64,000 nt of DNA from Acetobacter indonesiensis (GCF_000963945.1 NZ_BAMW01000045.1:62001-126000), one strand, 5' to 3'. Positions 26,570-35,163 are shown, counted from the stretch's first letter. Notes: generated from the sequence alone by a model not told the origin. Numbers and translations: made by a program.

Positions 26570-27046
26570 TTAGCTAACAGGCATTGAACACACGTTTGAA
26601 TGGGTTGGATGATGGTCCGCAACCGTTTCATCATCCGGGTCCATCAAAAAAAACTCGGTAAAGTTGTTTGAACCGAGCGCATACAGGTGATGGTGATCAG
26701 GATTATGCAACGTGCCATCGTTGCTGACTTCGTGAGTTTCTACGCGTCCTTCGGGCGTTCGAATGGTGATTTCGCCACATAAAGTGTAAGTGTGGTCCAG
26801 ACGCCCGACTGGCGTTGTGATCCTTACGGTTTTTTCCCGGTTTTTATCATCCAGTCGAAAAATAGCGGCCAGTTTACCGTCTATATAGACACGGGAGACC
26901 TCCGAGATTTCTGAATCGGCTTTTCCGTCTGTTACGGTAAATTCGCCTGCCCACGCCGTGGCATATGACATGGAAACAGTAAGAAGGGCTGCACACATGG
27001 GCACGAGTGCGCGCGCATAGTATTTGAGGCTGAAGAAAGAACTCAT
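26570..27046 (-). CDS. Small exported protein of unknown function
   Basis: 158 residues from the ATG at 27046 (MSSFFSLKYYARALVPM), chosen because it gives a complete signal peptide with cleavage near ATAWA and avoids overlap with the divergent prmC. The mature part has a beta-rich look (RVYIDGKLAAIFRLDDKN, TVRITTPVGRLDHTYTLCGE) and a His/Asp-rich end (NPDHHHLYALG; VADHHPTHSNVC). A metal-related role is possible but only inferred. I do not recognise the family. It is inserted in opposite orientation between prfA and prmC. Confidence 0.7.
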   Translation of the reverse strand: MSSFFSLKYYARALVPMCAALLTVSMSYATAWAGEFTVTDGKADSEISEVSRVYIDGKLAAIFRLDDKNREKTVRITTPVGRLDHTYTLCGEITIRTPEGRVETHEVSNDGTLHNPDHHHLYALGSNNFTEFFLMDPDDETVADHHPTHSNVCSMPVS

Positions 27047-27081
27047 GTCTGGTAGTCCCGCTGTTAGGCAAAGGCGAGAGA

Positions 27082-27969
27082 GTGAATAGAGCAGAAAAAG
27101 AACAAGCCAGCCAGCCATTGGGGCATTTGTTAGCCTATGCAACACAGGTTTTGTCCGCTGCTGAAATAGAGTCCCCTCGGCGTGAAGCCCGTTTGTTAAT
27201 GGCGCATGCCTTAGGCTGGCGCGCCGAACAGCTTCTTGCCGCTTCCCAGCGGGATTATGTGCCCGAGCAACCTTTTTTGTCCTATCTGGAACGTCGTGCA
27301 GCGCGTGAACCAATGGCGTTCATCACTGGTTCTAAGGGGTTTTGGACGCTTGACCTCGCAGTCTCACCAGCGACCCTCATTCCGCGTGGAGACAGTGAGA
27401 CTGTGCTGTCCTGTCTGCTAGACTATTGCCCGGATAAAAACGCTAGATTGTCTCTGCTTGATCTGGGAACGGGGACGGGGTGCCTCCTTCTGGCAGCCTT
27501 GGCTGAATATGAACAGGCATGGGGAATTGGTGGAGATATCAATCCATCCGCCGCACAGTTGGCGGCAAAAAATGCGATGCTCTGCGGGTTGGCTGAAAGA
27601 GCTTTTTTCTTTGCTGGCAAGTGGGATGATGCCTTGCAGGGTCAACGCTTTGACGTGGTCCTAAGCAACCCCCCCTATATTCCGACCTCTGATCTGGAGA
27701 GCTTGATGCCAGAGGTGCGGCAGCATGAACCTTTGGCGGCCTTGGATGGAGGTGAGGACGGCATGGAGGCTTACCGTGTTTTGTGCGCGCGGTTACCGTT
27801 TCTTCTGACTGAACAGGGCATTGCGATATTTGAGATTGGTGTTCATCAGAGTGATGACATCAGGAGAGTTGCAGACCAGAACAACGTAGAAGTCGTTGAA
27901 ATCCGTAAAGATCTGGGGGATGTGCCGCGTGCCGTGGTTTTGCGGGTCAGGTCAGAGAAAACTGCATAA
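27082..27969 (+). CDS. prmC: Release factor glutamine N5-methyltransferase PrmC
   Basis: Methylates the GGQ glutamine of RF1/RF2 using SAM. 295 residues: N-terminal helical domain (PRREARLLMAHALGWRAEQL), substrate loop FITGSKGFWTLDLAVSP, SAM-binding LLDLGTGTGCLLLAALAEY (about residues 129-147), and the catalytic NPPY motif in VLSNPPYIPTSDLESL (about 193-208). Start codon GTG at 27082, with a GGCGAGAG stretch just upstream. Divergent from the small exported-protein gene and upstream of the DUF4167 gene. Confidence 0.96.
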   Translation: MNRAEKEQASQPLGHLLAYATQVLSAAEIESPRREARLLMAHALGWRAEQLLAASQRDYVPEQPFLSYLERRAAREPMAFITGSKGFWTLDLAVSPATLIPRGDSETVLSCLLDYCPDKNARLSLLDLGTGTGCLLLAALAEYEQAWGIGGDINPSAAQLAAKNAMLCGLAERAFFFAGKWDDALQGQRFDVVLSNPPYIPTSDLESLMPEVRQHEPLAALDGGEDGMEAYRVLCARLPFLLTEQGIAIFEIGVHQSDDIRRVADQNNVEVVEIRKDLGDVPRAVVLRVRSEKTA

Positions 27970-28217
27970 AAAACTGGTTGGCTTTAATCGTTCAGATTGC
28001 TAATATGCCGCTAGCTTATTCCGGTTGTGGCATGTGCCTTTATTTGCCATGCCGTATGAATAAAGCCATGAGGGCCTTTATCTCAGCAATGGTTTTCAGT
28101 GCTGGACAGAAGCCCGTCCCGACAGACAATTCGGCCTTCAGTCAGGAAACACGTCTTGAACAATGCGACTGTTTCTTCAAGTGAAATGCCATGAACATGA
28201 AAGTGCTGCGATAGCTC

Positions 28218-28673
28218 ATGAACGTAAAACGCATGCGAACCAGAAATCATCGCTCAAATGGCGGTGGCGGCAGCAGTGGTGGCTCTTCCCGGCATCTGAA
28301 CGGTCAGATTCCGATGAACCGGAACCATGTGTTTGACAGTCACGGCCCGGATGTTCGCGTGCGCGGTACAGCCCAGCAGCTTTTTGAGAAATATCTTCAG
28401 CATGGTCGGGATGCGACCGGGGCAGGGGATCGCGTTGCGGCTGAAGCTTATTTTCAGCACGCTGAACATTATTTCCGTATTATGAATGCCATGGCGCAGG
28501 CCGCGCAGCAGAGCCAGCAGGAGCGTGCTGAACGTCAGGCTGTGCGTCAGCAGCGTCTTTCTTCAGCAGAAGATGGAAGCGATATGGGGCGTGGTGAAGA
28601 AGGCGAAATGCCTGTTCGTGGTGAGGAACCACAGCCCGATATTCAGCCACAGCCCGAACTTTCTGAAGGCTGA
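28218..28673 (+). CDS. DUF4167 family protein
   Basis: 151 residues. Gly/Ser-rich basic N-terminus (RTRNHRSNGGGGSSGGSSRH), then the conserved DUF4167 core (NHVFDSHGPDVRVRGTAQQL, FEKYLQHGRDATGAGDRVAA, AEAYFQHAEHYFRIMNAMAQ), then a Gln/Glu-rich low-complexity tail. The family is alphaproteobacterial and often lies beside prmC, as here. The basic glycine-rich head suggests nucleic-acid binding, which is inference. Start ATG 28218; ATG 28233 is possible. The preceding 248 bp contain no supported gene. Confidence 0.87.
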   Translation: MNVKRMRTRNHRSNGGGGSSGGSSRHLNGQIPMNRNHVFDSHGPDVRVRGTAQQLFEKYLQHGRDATGAGDRVAAEAYFQHAEHYFRIMNAMAQAAQQSQQERAERQAVRQQRLSSAEDGSDMGRGEEGEMPVRGEEPQPDIQPQPELSEG

Positions 28674-28688
28674 TTTTATCTGACTTTG

Positions 28689-28736
28689 AAACTGAGCATC
28701 ATTGTGCCTTTAATGGACGAAGGTGCTCAGTTTTTT
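28689..28736 (+). terminator. Terminator of the prmC/DUF4167 unit
   Basis: AAACTGAGCA (28689-28698) is complementary to TGCTCAGTTT (28724-28733), with CCTT/AAGG as an inner stem, followed by six T from 28731. It lies just after the DUF4167 gene stop. Confidence 0.85.
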
Positions 28737-28844
28737 ATTATGTCTAATGGCGTTACGGGCGGGCGAATAAAGCACAGTTTTGTGCTTGCACGCTTAGAGC
28801 GTGTGGTAAAGTGCAACTTAGAGATGATCACGTAAAACCGAGCT

Positions 28845-28898
28845 CGGAAAATTTATAAAGCACCAAATATGTTAATGCTTTATTTTTTGGATTTTCCG
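28845..28898. repeat. Two-tier inverted repeat beside tRNA-Met
   Basis: Outer arms CGGAAAAT (28845-28852) / ATTTTCCG (28891-28898); inner arms ATAAAGCA (28855-28862) / TGCTTTAT (28876-28883), with six T after the inner stem. It lies immediately 3' of the minus-strand tRNA-Met and is most likely that gene's terminator, although the T run favours plus-strand reading. The surrounding 28737-28904 is AT-rich and holds no gene I can support. Confidence 0.55.
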
Positions 28899-28904
28899 GA
28901 AAGA

Positions 28905-28979
28905 TGGTAGCGGCGGAAGGATTTGAACCTCCGACCAAGGGATTATGATTCCCCTGCTCTACCGCTGAGCTACGCCGCC
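28905..28979 (-). tRNA. tRNA-Met (anticodon CAT)
   Basis: 75 nt with encoded CCA. On the minus strand the acceptor is GGCGGCG with 3' strand CGCCGCT, a G1-U72 wobble followed by five G-C pairs and one C-G. The anticodon arm GGGGA-ATCATAA-TCCCT gives CAT. The T arm GGAGGTTCAAATCCTTC is normal. The anticodon stem lacks the three G-C pairs next to the loop that mark initiators, so it is elongator Met; a lysidine-modified Ile tRNA is a less likely alternative. Confidence 0.93.
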
Positions 28980-29089
28980 ATCGTTCGGTGGTGCTGATCT
29001 ACCCTCGGTGGGGTGGGGTCGTCAAGGCGTTGTGCATGTTTTTTGTTACAAAAAATCATAGCCTTGGCTTTTAAGCTTATATCGCCGGG

Positions 29090-29548
29090 TTATTGATCGA
29101 GATTGCCGCCCCCAAAAATATAATTGCTGACCTGCTGCTCCAGGCTAGAGGGCTCAAGCGTGTGGGTCAGGAGTGTGCCGGGCGCAGCAAAGCTGTGGGA
29201 ATGGCCTGCTTCGATCATCAGGGCATTGTCAGAGGACAAAGTGCTGCTGCCAATGGTCAGAACGCTGTCATCGGGCAGCTTTAGTTCAGAATTAACGCGA
29301 AATTTCACGATAGCCATTTGCGAAACAGGATCTAGCGTGATGGAAGACACCCGGCCAACAGGCACGCCAGCCATGGCAACGTCTGCACCACGGGCTAACC
29401 CGTTAGCGGACACAAAGCGGGCAGAGAGATCATACCGATCTTGGCCTGGGGCCGTCTGTGTTGCGCGGGCATAGAGAGCGAACGCAAGCGTGCCTGCAAG
29501 CACGGCGCTGCTGAACAGAGTTGCTCCTGCGCGGCCTTTGCCAATCAT
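29090..29548 (-). CDS. mlaD: MlaD-like MCE-domain protein
   Basis: 152 residues: an N-terminal membrane anchor (ATLFSSAVLAGTLAFALYA, residues about 9-27) and one MCE domain (YDLSARFVSANGLARGADVA, MAGVPVGRVSSITLDP, DDSVLTIGSSTLSSDNALMI, EAGHSHSFAAPGTLL). MlaD hexamers bind phospholipid in the inner-membrane MlaFEDB transporter that keeps outer-membrane lipid asymmetry. Here no mlaE, mlaF, mlaB or mlaC lies next to it; neighbours are tRNA-Met and the divergent uppP. The C-terminus after SSLEQQVSNYIFGGG ends normally. Confidence 0.88.
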   Translation of the reverse strand: MIGKGRAGATLFSSAVLAGTLAFALYARATQTAPGQDRYDLSARFVSANGLARGADVAMAGVPVGRVSSITLDPVSQMAIVKFRVNSELKLPDDSVLTIGSSTLSSDNALMIEAGHSHSFAAPGTLLTHTLEPSSLEQQVSNYIFGGGNLDQ

Positions 29549-29666
29549 TGATCAGTTTACTCCAATTAACAGTGTGGCTGTAACACGACGGTCATGAATG
29601 CTTGCAGCAGGCGGGCTCTTGGTGCAAGGACAAGCTTGGTCTGGCCAGATCTGGGTTTTTGTAGCG

Positions 29667-30515
29667 ATGTCATTCATTCAGGCGATTTTTATAGCCATTC
29701 TGCAAGGGGCAACAGAGTTGTTCCCTGTCAGCAGTCTTGGTCACGCGGTTATTCTGCCCGCTTTATTGCATTGGTCTTATGACCTGCATGACGTGACCTT
29801 CCTGCCATTTCTGGTCATGCTTCATCTTGGCACATCCGTCGCGCTCCTGATTTTTTTCTGGAAAGACTGGGTAGCCCTGCTGCGTGGCGCTGCTGGCCTG
29901 CTGGGGCCACGGCTCCAGATGGAAAGCCTACACATCCTTTTTCTGTTGGTGGTGGCGACCATTCCCGCAGTTGTTATCGGCGGCCTTTTTGAGCATCTGT
30001 TGCGGAGCCTGTTTGGTTCGGCGTCTTCGGCTGCAATTTTTCTTTTCCTGAATGGAATAATGCTGCTTCTGGCGGAAAAACTACGTGGCGCAGGCGGGCG
30101 ATTTGGGGCTCGGGCTGTAGCGGACATGACTATGCGTGACGCTGTGGTTATAGGTCTGTTTCAGTGTATTGCCTTTTTCCCGGGGTTTTCGCGTTCAGGT
30201 GCCACAATTTGTGGCGGTTTGATCCGTGGTTTACGGCATGACACAGCCGCGCGTTTTTCTTTTCTGATGGCCGAACCAGTGATTATCGCGGCAACCGTCA
30301 GAGAAGCCTTCAAAATGCGGTCCATGCCGATTGATGCTGCCCAGATGCATCTGGCTCTCATTGCGGCAGTTATTTCTGGTGTGACGGCGTTGGCCAGCAC
30401 TGCGTTTTTGATGCGTTATTTTCGCGATCATGATCGCTGGGCGCTTTCTCCATTTGCCTATTACTGCATGGTAGCAGGGGCAATTGCGACCGTGGTTCTG
30501 CATTTCGGCCGCTAG
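29667..30515 (+). CDS. uppP: Undecaprenyl-diphosphatase UppP/BacA
   Basis: Integral membrane phosphatase that recycles undecaprenyl pyrophosphate for wall and polysaccharide synthesis and confers bacitracin tolerance. 282 residues, about eight hydrophobic segments. Family motifs: ATELFPVSSLGHAVILP (residues about 14-30) and FFPGFSRSGATICGGLIRG (about 170-188), containing the Glu and Ser/Arg residues of the active site. ATG 29667 was chosen to match the usual short N-terminus (MSFIQAIFIAILQGATE). Divergent from mlaD, with 118 bp between starts. Confidence 0.95.
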   Translation: MSFIQAIFIAILQGATELFPVSSLGHAVILPALLHWSYDLHDVTFLPFLVMLHLGTSVALLIFFWKDWVALLRGAAGLLGPRLQMESLHILFLLVVATIPAVVIGGLFEHLLRSLFGSASSAAIFLFLNGIMLLLAEKLRGAGGRFGARAVADMTMRDAVVIGLFQCIAFFPGFSRSGATICGGLIRGLRHDTAARFSFLMAEPVIIAATVREAFKMRSMPIDAAQMHLALIAAVISGVTALASTAFLMRYFRDHDRWALSPFAYYCMVAGAIATVVLHFGR

Positions 30516-30630
30516 AGAAACCAGCATTGGCCGATCCCAGAACGGCCTAACGCAAGAAATTATTCGTGTTTTATGAGCCGGTAGCGTAACAAATGCTATT
30601 GGTGACGTGTTGGAGGTTACACAGGCTCTC

Positions 30631-32175
30631 ATGGGGTTTTCATCCTGCCCGGATACGGGGCGGTCTCGCCGTAAATCACTTGAGAGAATCGAGCAGGAGA
30701 ACGGGGCGCAGCGTCTTACACGTACGTTAGGGCCTGTTCAGCTTACTATGCTTGGTGTGGGCTCGACCATCGGTGCCGGCATCTACGTCATGACGGGAAC
30801 AGCCGCTGCCAATTATGCTGGGCCTTCCATCCTGTTGTCTTTTGTGGTGGCTGGCCTTGCGTGCCTGTTTACAGCGCTTGCCTATGGCGAGTTGGCCTCC
30901 GCTATGCCCGTCTCTGGATCAGCTTATACCTACGCGTACGTTTCCATGGGCGAGGCATGGGCATGGGGCGTTGGTTGGTTGCTGTTGCTTGAATACGGAA
31001 TTTCATGCGCCGGGGTTGCGGCCGGTTTTTCTGGGTATGCTGTTAGTTTTTTACAGGATTTTGGGGTTCAGGTTCCTCATGCATTAAGCACCACAACCAT
31101 GCAGGTTGCGCTTGATGGCGTGCATAGGAATGTCTCGGTGGCAGGGCGGCTTGATGCTGTGGGGGCGGCGTCCATTCTGGTTGTTACCGCATTGCTTATC
31201 CTCGGGGTGAAAGAGTCCCTGCGTATCAATACGGCCATTGTTTTTCTCAAAGTGGGCGTGTTGGCGGTTTTTGTAGCCTTGGGAGTATGGGAAATTCACC
31301 CATCCTACTGGACACCTTTTATTCCCCCGCACGAGGGTGGGTTCCGGTACGGTTTGCCAGGCATTTTTCGGGCCGCATCCATTATTTTCTTCGCTTATGT
31401 CGGGTTCGAAGCTGTTTCCACTGCCTCTTCTGAGGCGCGCAATCCACGGCGTGATATTCCGGTCGGAATTATTCTGTCGCTGCTTATTTGCACGGCAGTT
31501 TATATTATTGTCGCAGCCGTACTGATCGGTGTGGTGCCTTGGAAGGTACTGGACGTTGCTGACCCTCTGGCAATAGCTGTCAACGCCATGCATCAGCCTT
31601 GGCTGGCCGTTTTCGTCAAAATTGGTGCCGTTGTCGGGTTGTGTTCCGTCCTATTCGGGTTGCTATACGCGCAAAGCCGTATCTTCTTCGCAATGGCCGA
31701 AGATGGATTGCTTATGCCGGTGTTCAGCAGCCTTCATCCAAAATATAAAACACCGTGGATTGGTACCATTTTGCTGGGAATCATAGTTGCTATCGCAACT
31801 GCGACCCTGCCGATTGATATTATTGGTGATTTAGTCAGTCTGGGCACAGCAACGGCCTTTGGTATTGTGTGCTTCACGGTTATCTGGGTGCGCAATACGG
31901 CCCCAGATTTCCCACGGACGTTCAGCGTGCCCGGGGGCGGCTTTACGGTCAAAGGAATTTGGCTGGGTTACGTCCCGTTACTGGGTATTCTGTTTTGCAT
32001 CATCATGGCGGCACCCTTGTTTATTGATATCGTGATGGCCCTGTTCTCGGGCGATCCGGTGCCGGCAACATTGCTGGGAGTATATGTTGTGTGTGGGTGG
32101 GCCAGTTACCATTTTTACGGCCGCAAGCATTCCCGGTTGGCTCAGGATACAGGATCAACAACTACTGCATCCTGA
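30631..32175 (+). CDS. APC-family amino-acid permease (CAT-type)
   Basis: 514 residues with about twelve to thirteen membrane segments. The TM1 signature GVGSTIGAGIYVMTG and TM2-3 LASAMPVSGSAYTYAYVSMG are typical of the CAT/YfnA branch of basic or branched amino-acid permeases. SIIFFAYVGFEAVSTASSEA in TM6 is also diagnostic. Substrate unknown. ATG 30631 follows a GGAGG 14 bases upstream; GTG 30607 would add eight residues. It stands alone and converges with the ATP-grasp gene (10 bp gap). Confidence 0.9.
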   Translation: MGFSSCPDTGRSRRKSLERIEQENGAQRLTRTLGPVQLTMLGVGSTIGAGIYVMTGTAAANYAGPSILLSFVVAGLACLFTALAYGELASAMPVSGSAYTYAYVSMGEAWAWGVGWLLLLEYGISCAGVAAGFSGYAVSFLQDFGVQVPHALSTTTMQVALDGVHRNVSVAGRLDAVGAASILVVTALLILGVKESLRINTAIVFLKVGVLAVFVALGVWEIHPSYWTPFIPPHEGGFRYGLPGIFRAASIIFFAYVGFEAVSTASSEARNPRRDIPVGIILSLLICTAVYIIVAAVLIGVVPWKVLDVADPLAIAVNAMHQPWLAVFVKIGAVVGLCSVLFGLLYAQSRIFFAMAEDGLLMPVFSSLHPKYKTPWIGTILLGIIVAIATATLPIDIIGDLVSLGTATAFGIVCFTVIWVRNTAPDFPRTFSVPGGGFTVKGIWLGYVPLLGILFCIIMAAPLFIDIVMALFSGDPVPATLLGVYVVCGWASYHFYGRKHSRLAQDTGSTTTAS

Positions 32176-32185
32176 TGCAAGGGTT

Positions 32186-33283
32186 TCAGTCGTTCATGGG
32201 ATAGGATGCCAGTAGGCGTTTCTGCCTGCGCCATAGACGTATCCCATGCCAGAAACCGCTGGATTTCCACCCTGCTTTCTTCTTTTTTGCGCCGATACGA
32301 AAGGTTTCACCGTAGTGGTGAAACTGTGCGGCATAGGCTTCCTTTAAGGTTGTTCGGGAATCCCAGATATGTGTGGCTTCTGACCCCACACCATTGATTT
32401 CGATAATTTCAAACTTTTCTCCGGCGCGCAGAGCCTCAACTGAATCAAATTTCACGTCCACCCGGCCAAAATGAAAATCAGGAATATCCTGCATGATTTC
32501 ATCCAGTCGGGCTGTCAAAGCGGGCGTAATATCGACCGCACCATTACGGAAGATGGCTCCCTTGCAATGGTTACCGGTGAAAACCAGGTCGATTGATTCA
32601 CCGGCTGCTAGAACGTCGTTCAGGCGGCTTTGCAGACGCGGTGTGTATATATGCAGCAATAATTTTGTACGGGGGTCCTGCTTTAGTAAGTCAAGCACGG
32701 TATCGTGCCCATTACCGACCAAAGCCGGGATATCTTTGTAAGTCAGGGACGATATTGTGCCGTGTGGGCTGTCGGGGTGTCGAATATAGAATAGCCCGGC
32801 TTCGTGCCTGTATGGGATCAGGCGTTGAATAACCAGATGAACCCCGCGCGGGAAAGCCGCTAAAGCAGAGTTAAGTTCTGCTTCAGTTTTCACCAGTTTT
32901 ACGCCAGTGCCATTGCACCCTACGTCAGGCTTCACCACTACGGGGAATGTCAGCCCTTTGCGCTCCATAGTATCGAGCGCGCGTTGAGTGTCATCAGAAC
33001 TGGTATAAAGGGTCGTGTATGGGGCAATCCATTTCGCCGCAGTGGTGCCAGCCATATCAAGAATGCCGCTTTTGCTTTCCCCACATAATCCACCAGTTTC
33101 AATCCGGGGATTGGCTGCTGTTGGCGTGCTGAAATCCCGATAACGGATACCCAGCAAGATCCAGTAGATTACGACTGGTGTATAAAAAATCCATCCTGGC
33201 CAGAACTCGAAGCTGGATAGCGGAGACCCCTTTTTGTCAGGGAGAGTGCCGGGTACGGAAGCGGAAGAAGGCTGCGTAGTCAT
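32186..33283 (-). CDS. Membrane-anchored ATP-grasp protein
   Basis: 365 residues. After a Ser/Pro-rich head, one hydrophobic segment (WIFYTPVVIYWILLGIRY, about residues 28-45) anchors it, followed by a conserved-looking NPRIETGGLCGESKSGIL. The remainder is an ATP-grasp fold: VVVKPDVGCNGTGVKLV (about 114-130, ATP-binding Lys and Gly loop), VIQRLIPYRHEAGLFYIR, FHFGRVDVKFDS and the Mg ligand region KFEIIEINGVGSEATHIWDS. It resembles D-Ala-D-Ala-ligase-like ATP-grasp enzymes that join a carboxylate to an amine. Substrates are unknown. It overlaps the DedA gene by 4 bases, so they form one unit. Confidence 0.82.
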   Translation of the reverse strand: MTTQPSSASVPGTLPDKKGSPLSSFEFWPGWIFYTPVVIYWILLGIRYRDFSTPTAANPRIETGGLCGESKSGILDMAGTTAAKWIAPYTTLYTSSDDTQRALDTMERKGLTFPVVVKPDVGCNGTGVKLVKTEAELNSALAAFPRGVHLVIQRLIPYRHEAGLFYIRHPDSPHGTISSLTYKDIPALVGNGHDTVLDLLKQDPRTKLLLHIYTPRLQSRLNDVLAAGESIDLVFTGNHCKGAIFRNGAVDITPALTARLDEIMQDIPDFHFGRVDVKFDSVEALRAGEKFEIIEINGVGSEATHIWDSRTTLKEAYAAQFHHYGETFRIGAKKKKAGWKSSGFWHGIRLWRRQKRLLASYPMND

Positions 33284-33855
33284 TTTACCTGTTTCTGCAT
33301 GTGGGCGGCAACGCGACCCATAATGATAATGACCAGCACGAAACCAAGGATGCCAGCCCAACGCCAGGCTCCAAGATGTGCAAGAAGAAAGCCGCCAACC
33401 CGGAGTGACAATGCAAAAAGTGCAGTTGTCCAGATCATGGTGGCGGCCAGCGTGGCTAGAGTAAAGGTGCGCAGCCCTGCATTGAAAAAGCCGCAGGCGG
33501 TATAAAGGGGCAACCGTGTGCCGGGCACAAAGCGGCTGATGAAAACCACTTTAAACAGTTTCTGCGTAAGCCACTGTCGCTGCACGTCACGTTCTGGCGT
33601 GTTGACCCAGCGTCGAGCAGGAGCCCATCGCGCCGCTAAATACCCCAGACCGTATAACCCAACATCCCCCAGAACGATGCCCACATACAAGGCAAGCAGG
33701 GCTTCCATCGGGCCTAATGCGTGCAGCTTGACCTGAATGGCTGTCAGCACTGTTGCCGCATCTTCAAGAATGAAGGTGGCCAGAATAACAATCAGAACCT
33801 GTACAGCGGGGTAAGCCGTTGTTGTGGCAAGAAAATGCTCCAGAGAATCTGGCAT
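33280..33855 (-). CDS. DedA family membrane protein
   Basis: 191 residues of the SNARE-associated/DedA (DUF) superfamily, whose members flip polyprenyl phosphates or phospholipids. Visible: the re-entrant region with acidic residue (LATFILEDAATVLTAIQ), GIVLGDVGLYGLGYLAARW, and the signature VVFISRFVPGTRLPLYTACG with the conserved Arg residues. About five hydrophobic segments. It is the first gene of a two-gene unit with the membrane-anchored ATP-grasp protein, whose start overlaps its stop. The substrate is not deducible. Confidence 0.88.
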   Translation of the reverse strand: MPDSLEHFLATTTAYPAVQVLIVILATFILEDAATVLTAIQVKLHALGPMEALLALYVGIVLGDVGLYGLGYLAARWAPARRWVNTPERDVQRQWLTQKLFKVVFISRFVPGTRLPLYTACGFFNAGLRTFTLATLAATMIWTTALFALSLRVGGFLLAHLGAWRWAGILGFVLVIIIMGRVAAHMQKQVK

Positions 33856-34146
33856 TCAGTCAAGACAGTCCACGTAAGAGTAAGGGGCCTGCTGTGCCGC
33901 TCAAGGCTGGGAAGAGCAAGACATATCGCAGACAACTGAAGAAGAGCGTCTTCTTATATTGGGTATCAAAACAGGCGTTCGTGCCCGGAAAGTCAAGCTG
34001 AGAGGATTTCATGCAACAGCGTGACACGACTCATACCTGAGGCTCTGCATATGCTGGGCGAGGGATGGAAAAAGAGATAGCTTAGGAGATAGTAAATACG
34101 CTTATATCCGCTCAGGTTAATAATAAGTAACAGTAAGAACTGGTGA
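33856..34146. other. Gap between DedA and mltB starts
   Basis: 291 bp between divergent genes. AT-rich towards mltB. No supported gene or RNA and no convincing promoter pair. It must carry both promoters. Confidence 0.5.
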
Positions 34147-35163
34147 ATGATGCTGAGAAGAAGAGGTCTTGTCTGTGGTGCGGTCTCCACTTTGGTGGTG
34201 CCTGTGTTTGCCAGAGAATCTGTTGCGAAGACGCTGCATAAAGCCGCAGCCAAACCTGCCGCGAGTGGCGACTATGCGACCTTTCTGGCTGGTGTCCGCC
34301 GGGAAGCCATCCAGCAGGGATTGTCTGCCTCAATCGTGGATGATGCTTTGGCGTTGACAGCCGAGCCAAATGCCAAGGTACTGAAAGCGGATCGACATCA
34401 ACCAGAATTCACGCTGACATGGGCACAATATAAAGACCGCGTCATTACCGATAAAAAAATCTCTGACGGGCAGGCTGCGGTTTCCCAACGGTCTGGCCTT
34501 TTGAACCAGATCAGCAAAGTCTACGGCGTTGATAAGGGTGTGATTGCCGGAATCTGGGGGCTGGAATCGGCATATGGGACGAAAATGGGTACGTACCATG
34601 TGGTCGATGCCCTTGCGACTCTGGCTTATGACGGTCGCCGATCAGCTTTTTTCAGGGCTGAGCTGTTCAAGGCGCTCCAAATTCTCAATCAGGGCGACAT
34701 TACTCCCTCAGGCATGTTGGGCAGCTATGCAGGCGCTATGGGTCAACCCCAGTTTATGCCGAGCGCATACGAACGCTACGCAGCCAGTTTCCCGGCCGGT
34801 GGTCGTCGCGATATCTGGAATAATGAAGCAGATGTCTTCGCCTCCATTGGGAATTATCTGGCCAAGTGTCACTGGCAGGATGGTGAGCCATGGGGAGAAC
34901 CTGTTCAGGTGCCAGACACGCTGGAGCAGAATCAGATTGGCCGTACGCAAACGCATCCGACATCGTATTGGTCAGGGCTGGGCGTCAGACCGGTTATGGG
35001 TGGCAGCTTCGTCGGGTCTGGGTTGGAAGGGGCGATTGTCCGTCCAGACGGACCGGGCGGAGAAGCCTATATGATTTACCACAATTTCAACGTGATCCGC
35101 CGATATAACCCGTCCGATTTCTATGCCCTCGGTGTTGGTCTTCTTGGTAGTGCCATAGTGTGA
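34147..35163 (+). CDS. mltB: Lytic murein transglycosylase, MltB type
   Basis: 338 residues; cleaves the MurNAc-GlcNAc bond to 1,6-anhydro products. Export signal with an Arg cluster at the N-terminus (MMLRRRGLVCGAVSTLVV, cleavage near VFA). The catalytic Glu is in GVIAGIWGLESAYGTKMGTY (about residue 139), followed by YAGAMGQPQFMPSAYERYA and DVFASIGNYLAKCHW, all diagnostic of the MltB family. ATG 34147 or 34150. The stop overlaps the rlpA start by 4 bases (GTGA), heading a long wall-to-replication run. Confidence 0.94.
   Translation: MMLRRRGLVCGAVSTLVVPVFARESVAKTLHKAAAKPAASGDYATFLAGVRREAIQQGLSASIVDDALALTAEPNAKVLKADRHQPEFTLTWAQYKDRVITDKKISDGQAAVSQRSGLLNQISKVYGVDKGVIAGIWGLESAYGTKMGTYHVVDALATLAYDGRRSAFFRAELFKALQILNQGDITPSGMLGSYAGAMGQPQFMPSAYERYAASFPAGGRRDIWNNEADVFASIGNYLAKCHWQDGEPWGEPVQVPDTLEQNQIGRTQTHPTSYWSGLGVRPVMGGSFVGSGLEGAIVRPDGPGGEAYMIYHNFNVIRRYNPSDFYALGVGLLGSAIV

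Noticed and set aside
27978..28184. 68-codon frame between prmC and DUF4167
   Set aside because: Weak start codon, Cys-rich with no domain, probably non-coding spacer.
28905..28979. Initiator tRNA-Met
   Set aside because: Lacks the three consecutive G-C pairs next to the anticodon loop, and 1-72 is a G-U pair instead of the unpaired C-A of initiators.
29039..29055. TTTTTTGT/ACAAAAAA inverted repeat as terminator of mlaD
   Set aside because: Only A-T pairs apart from one G-C, so the stem would be very weak; not called as a feature.
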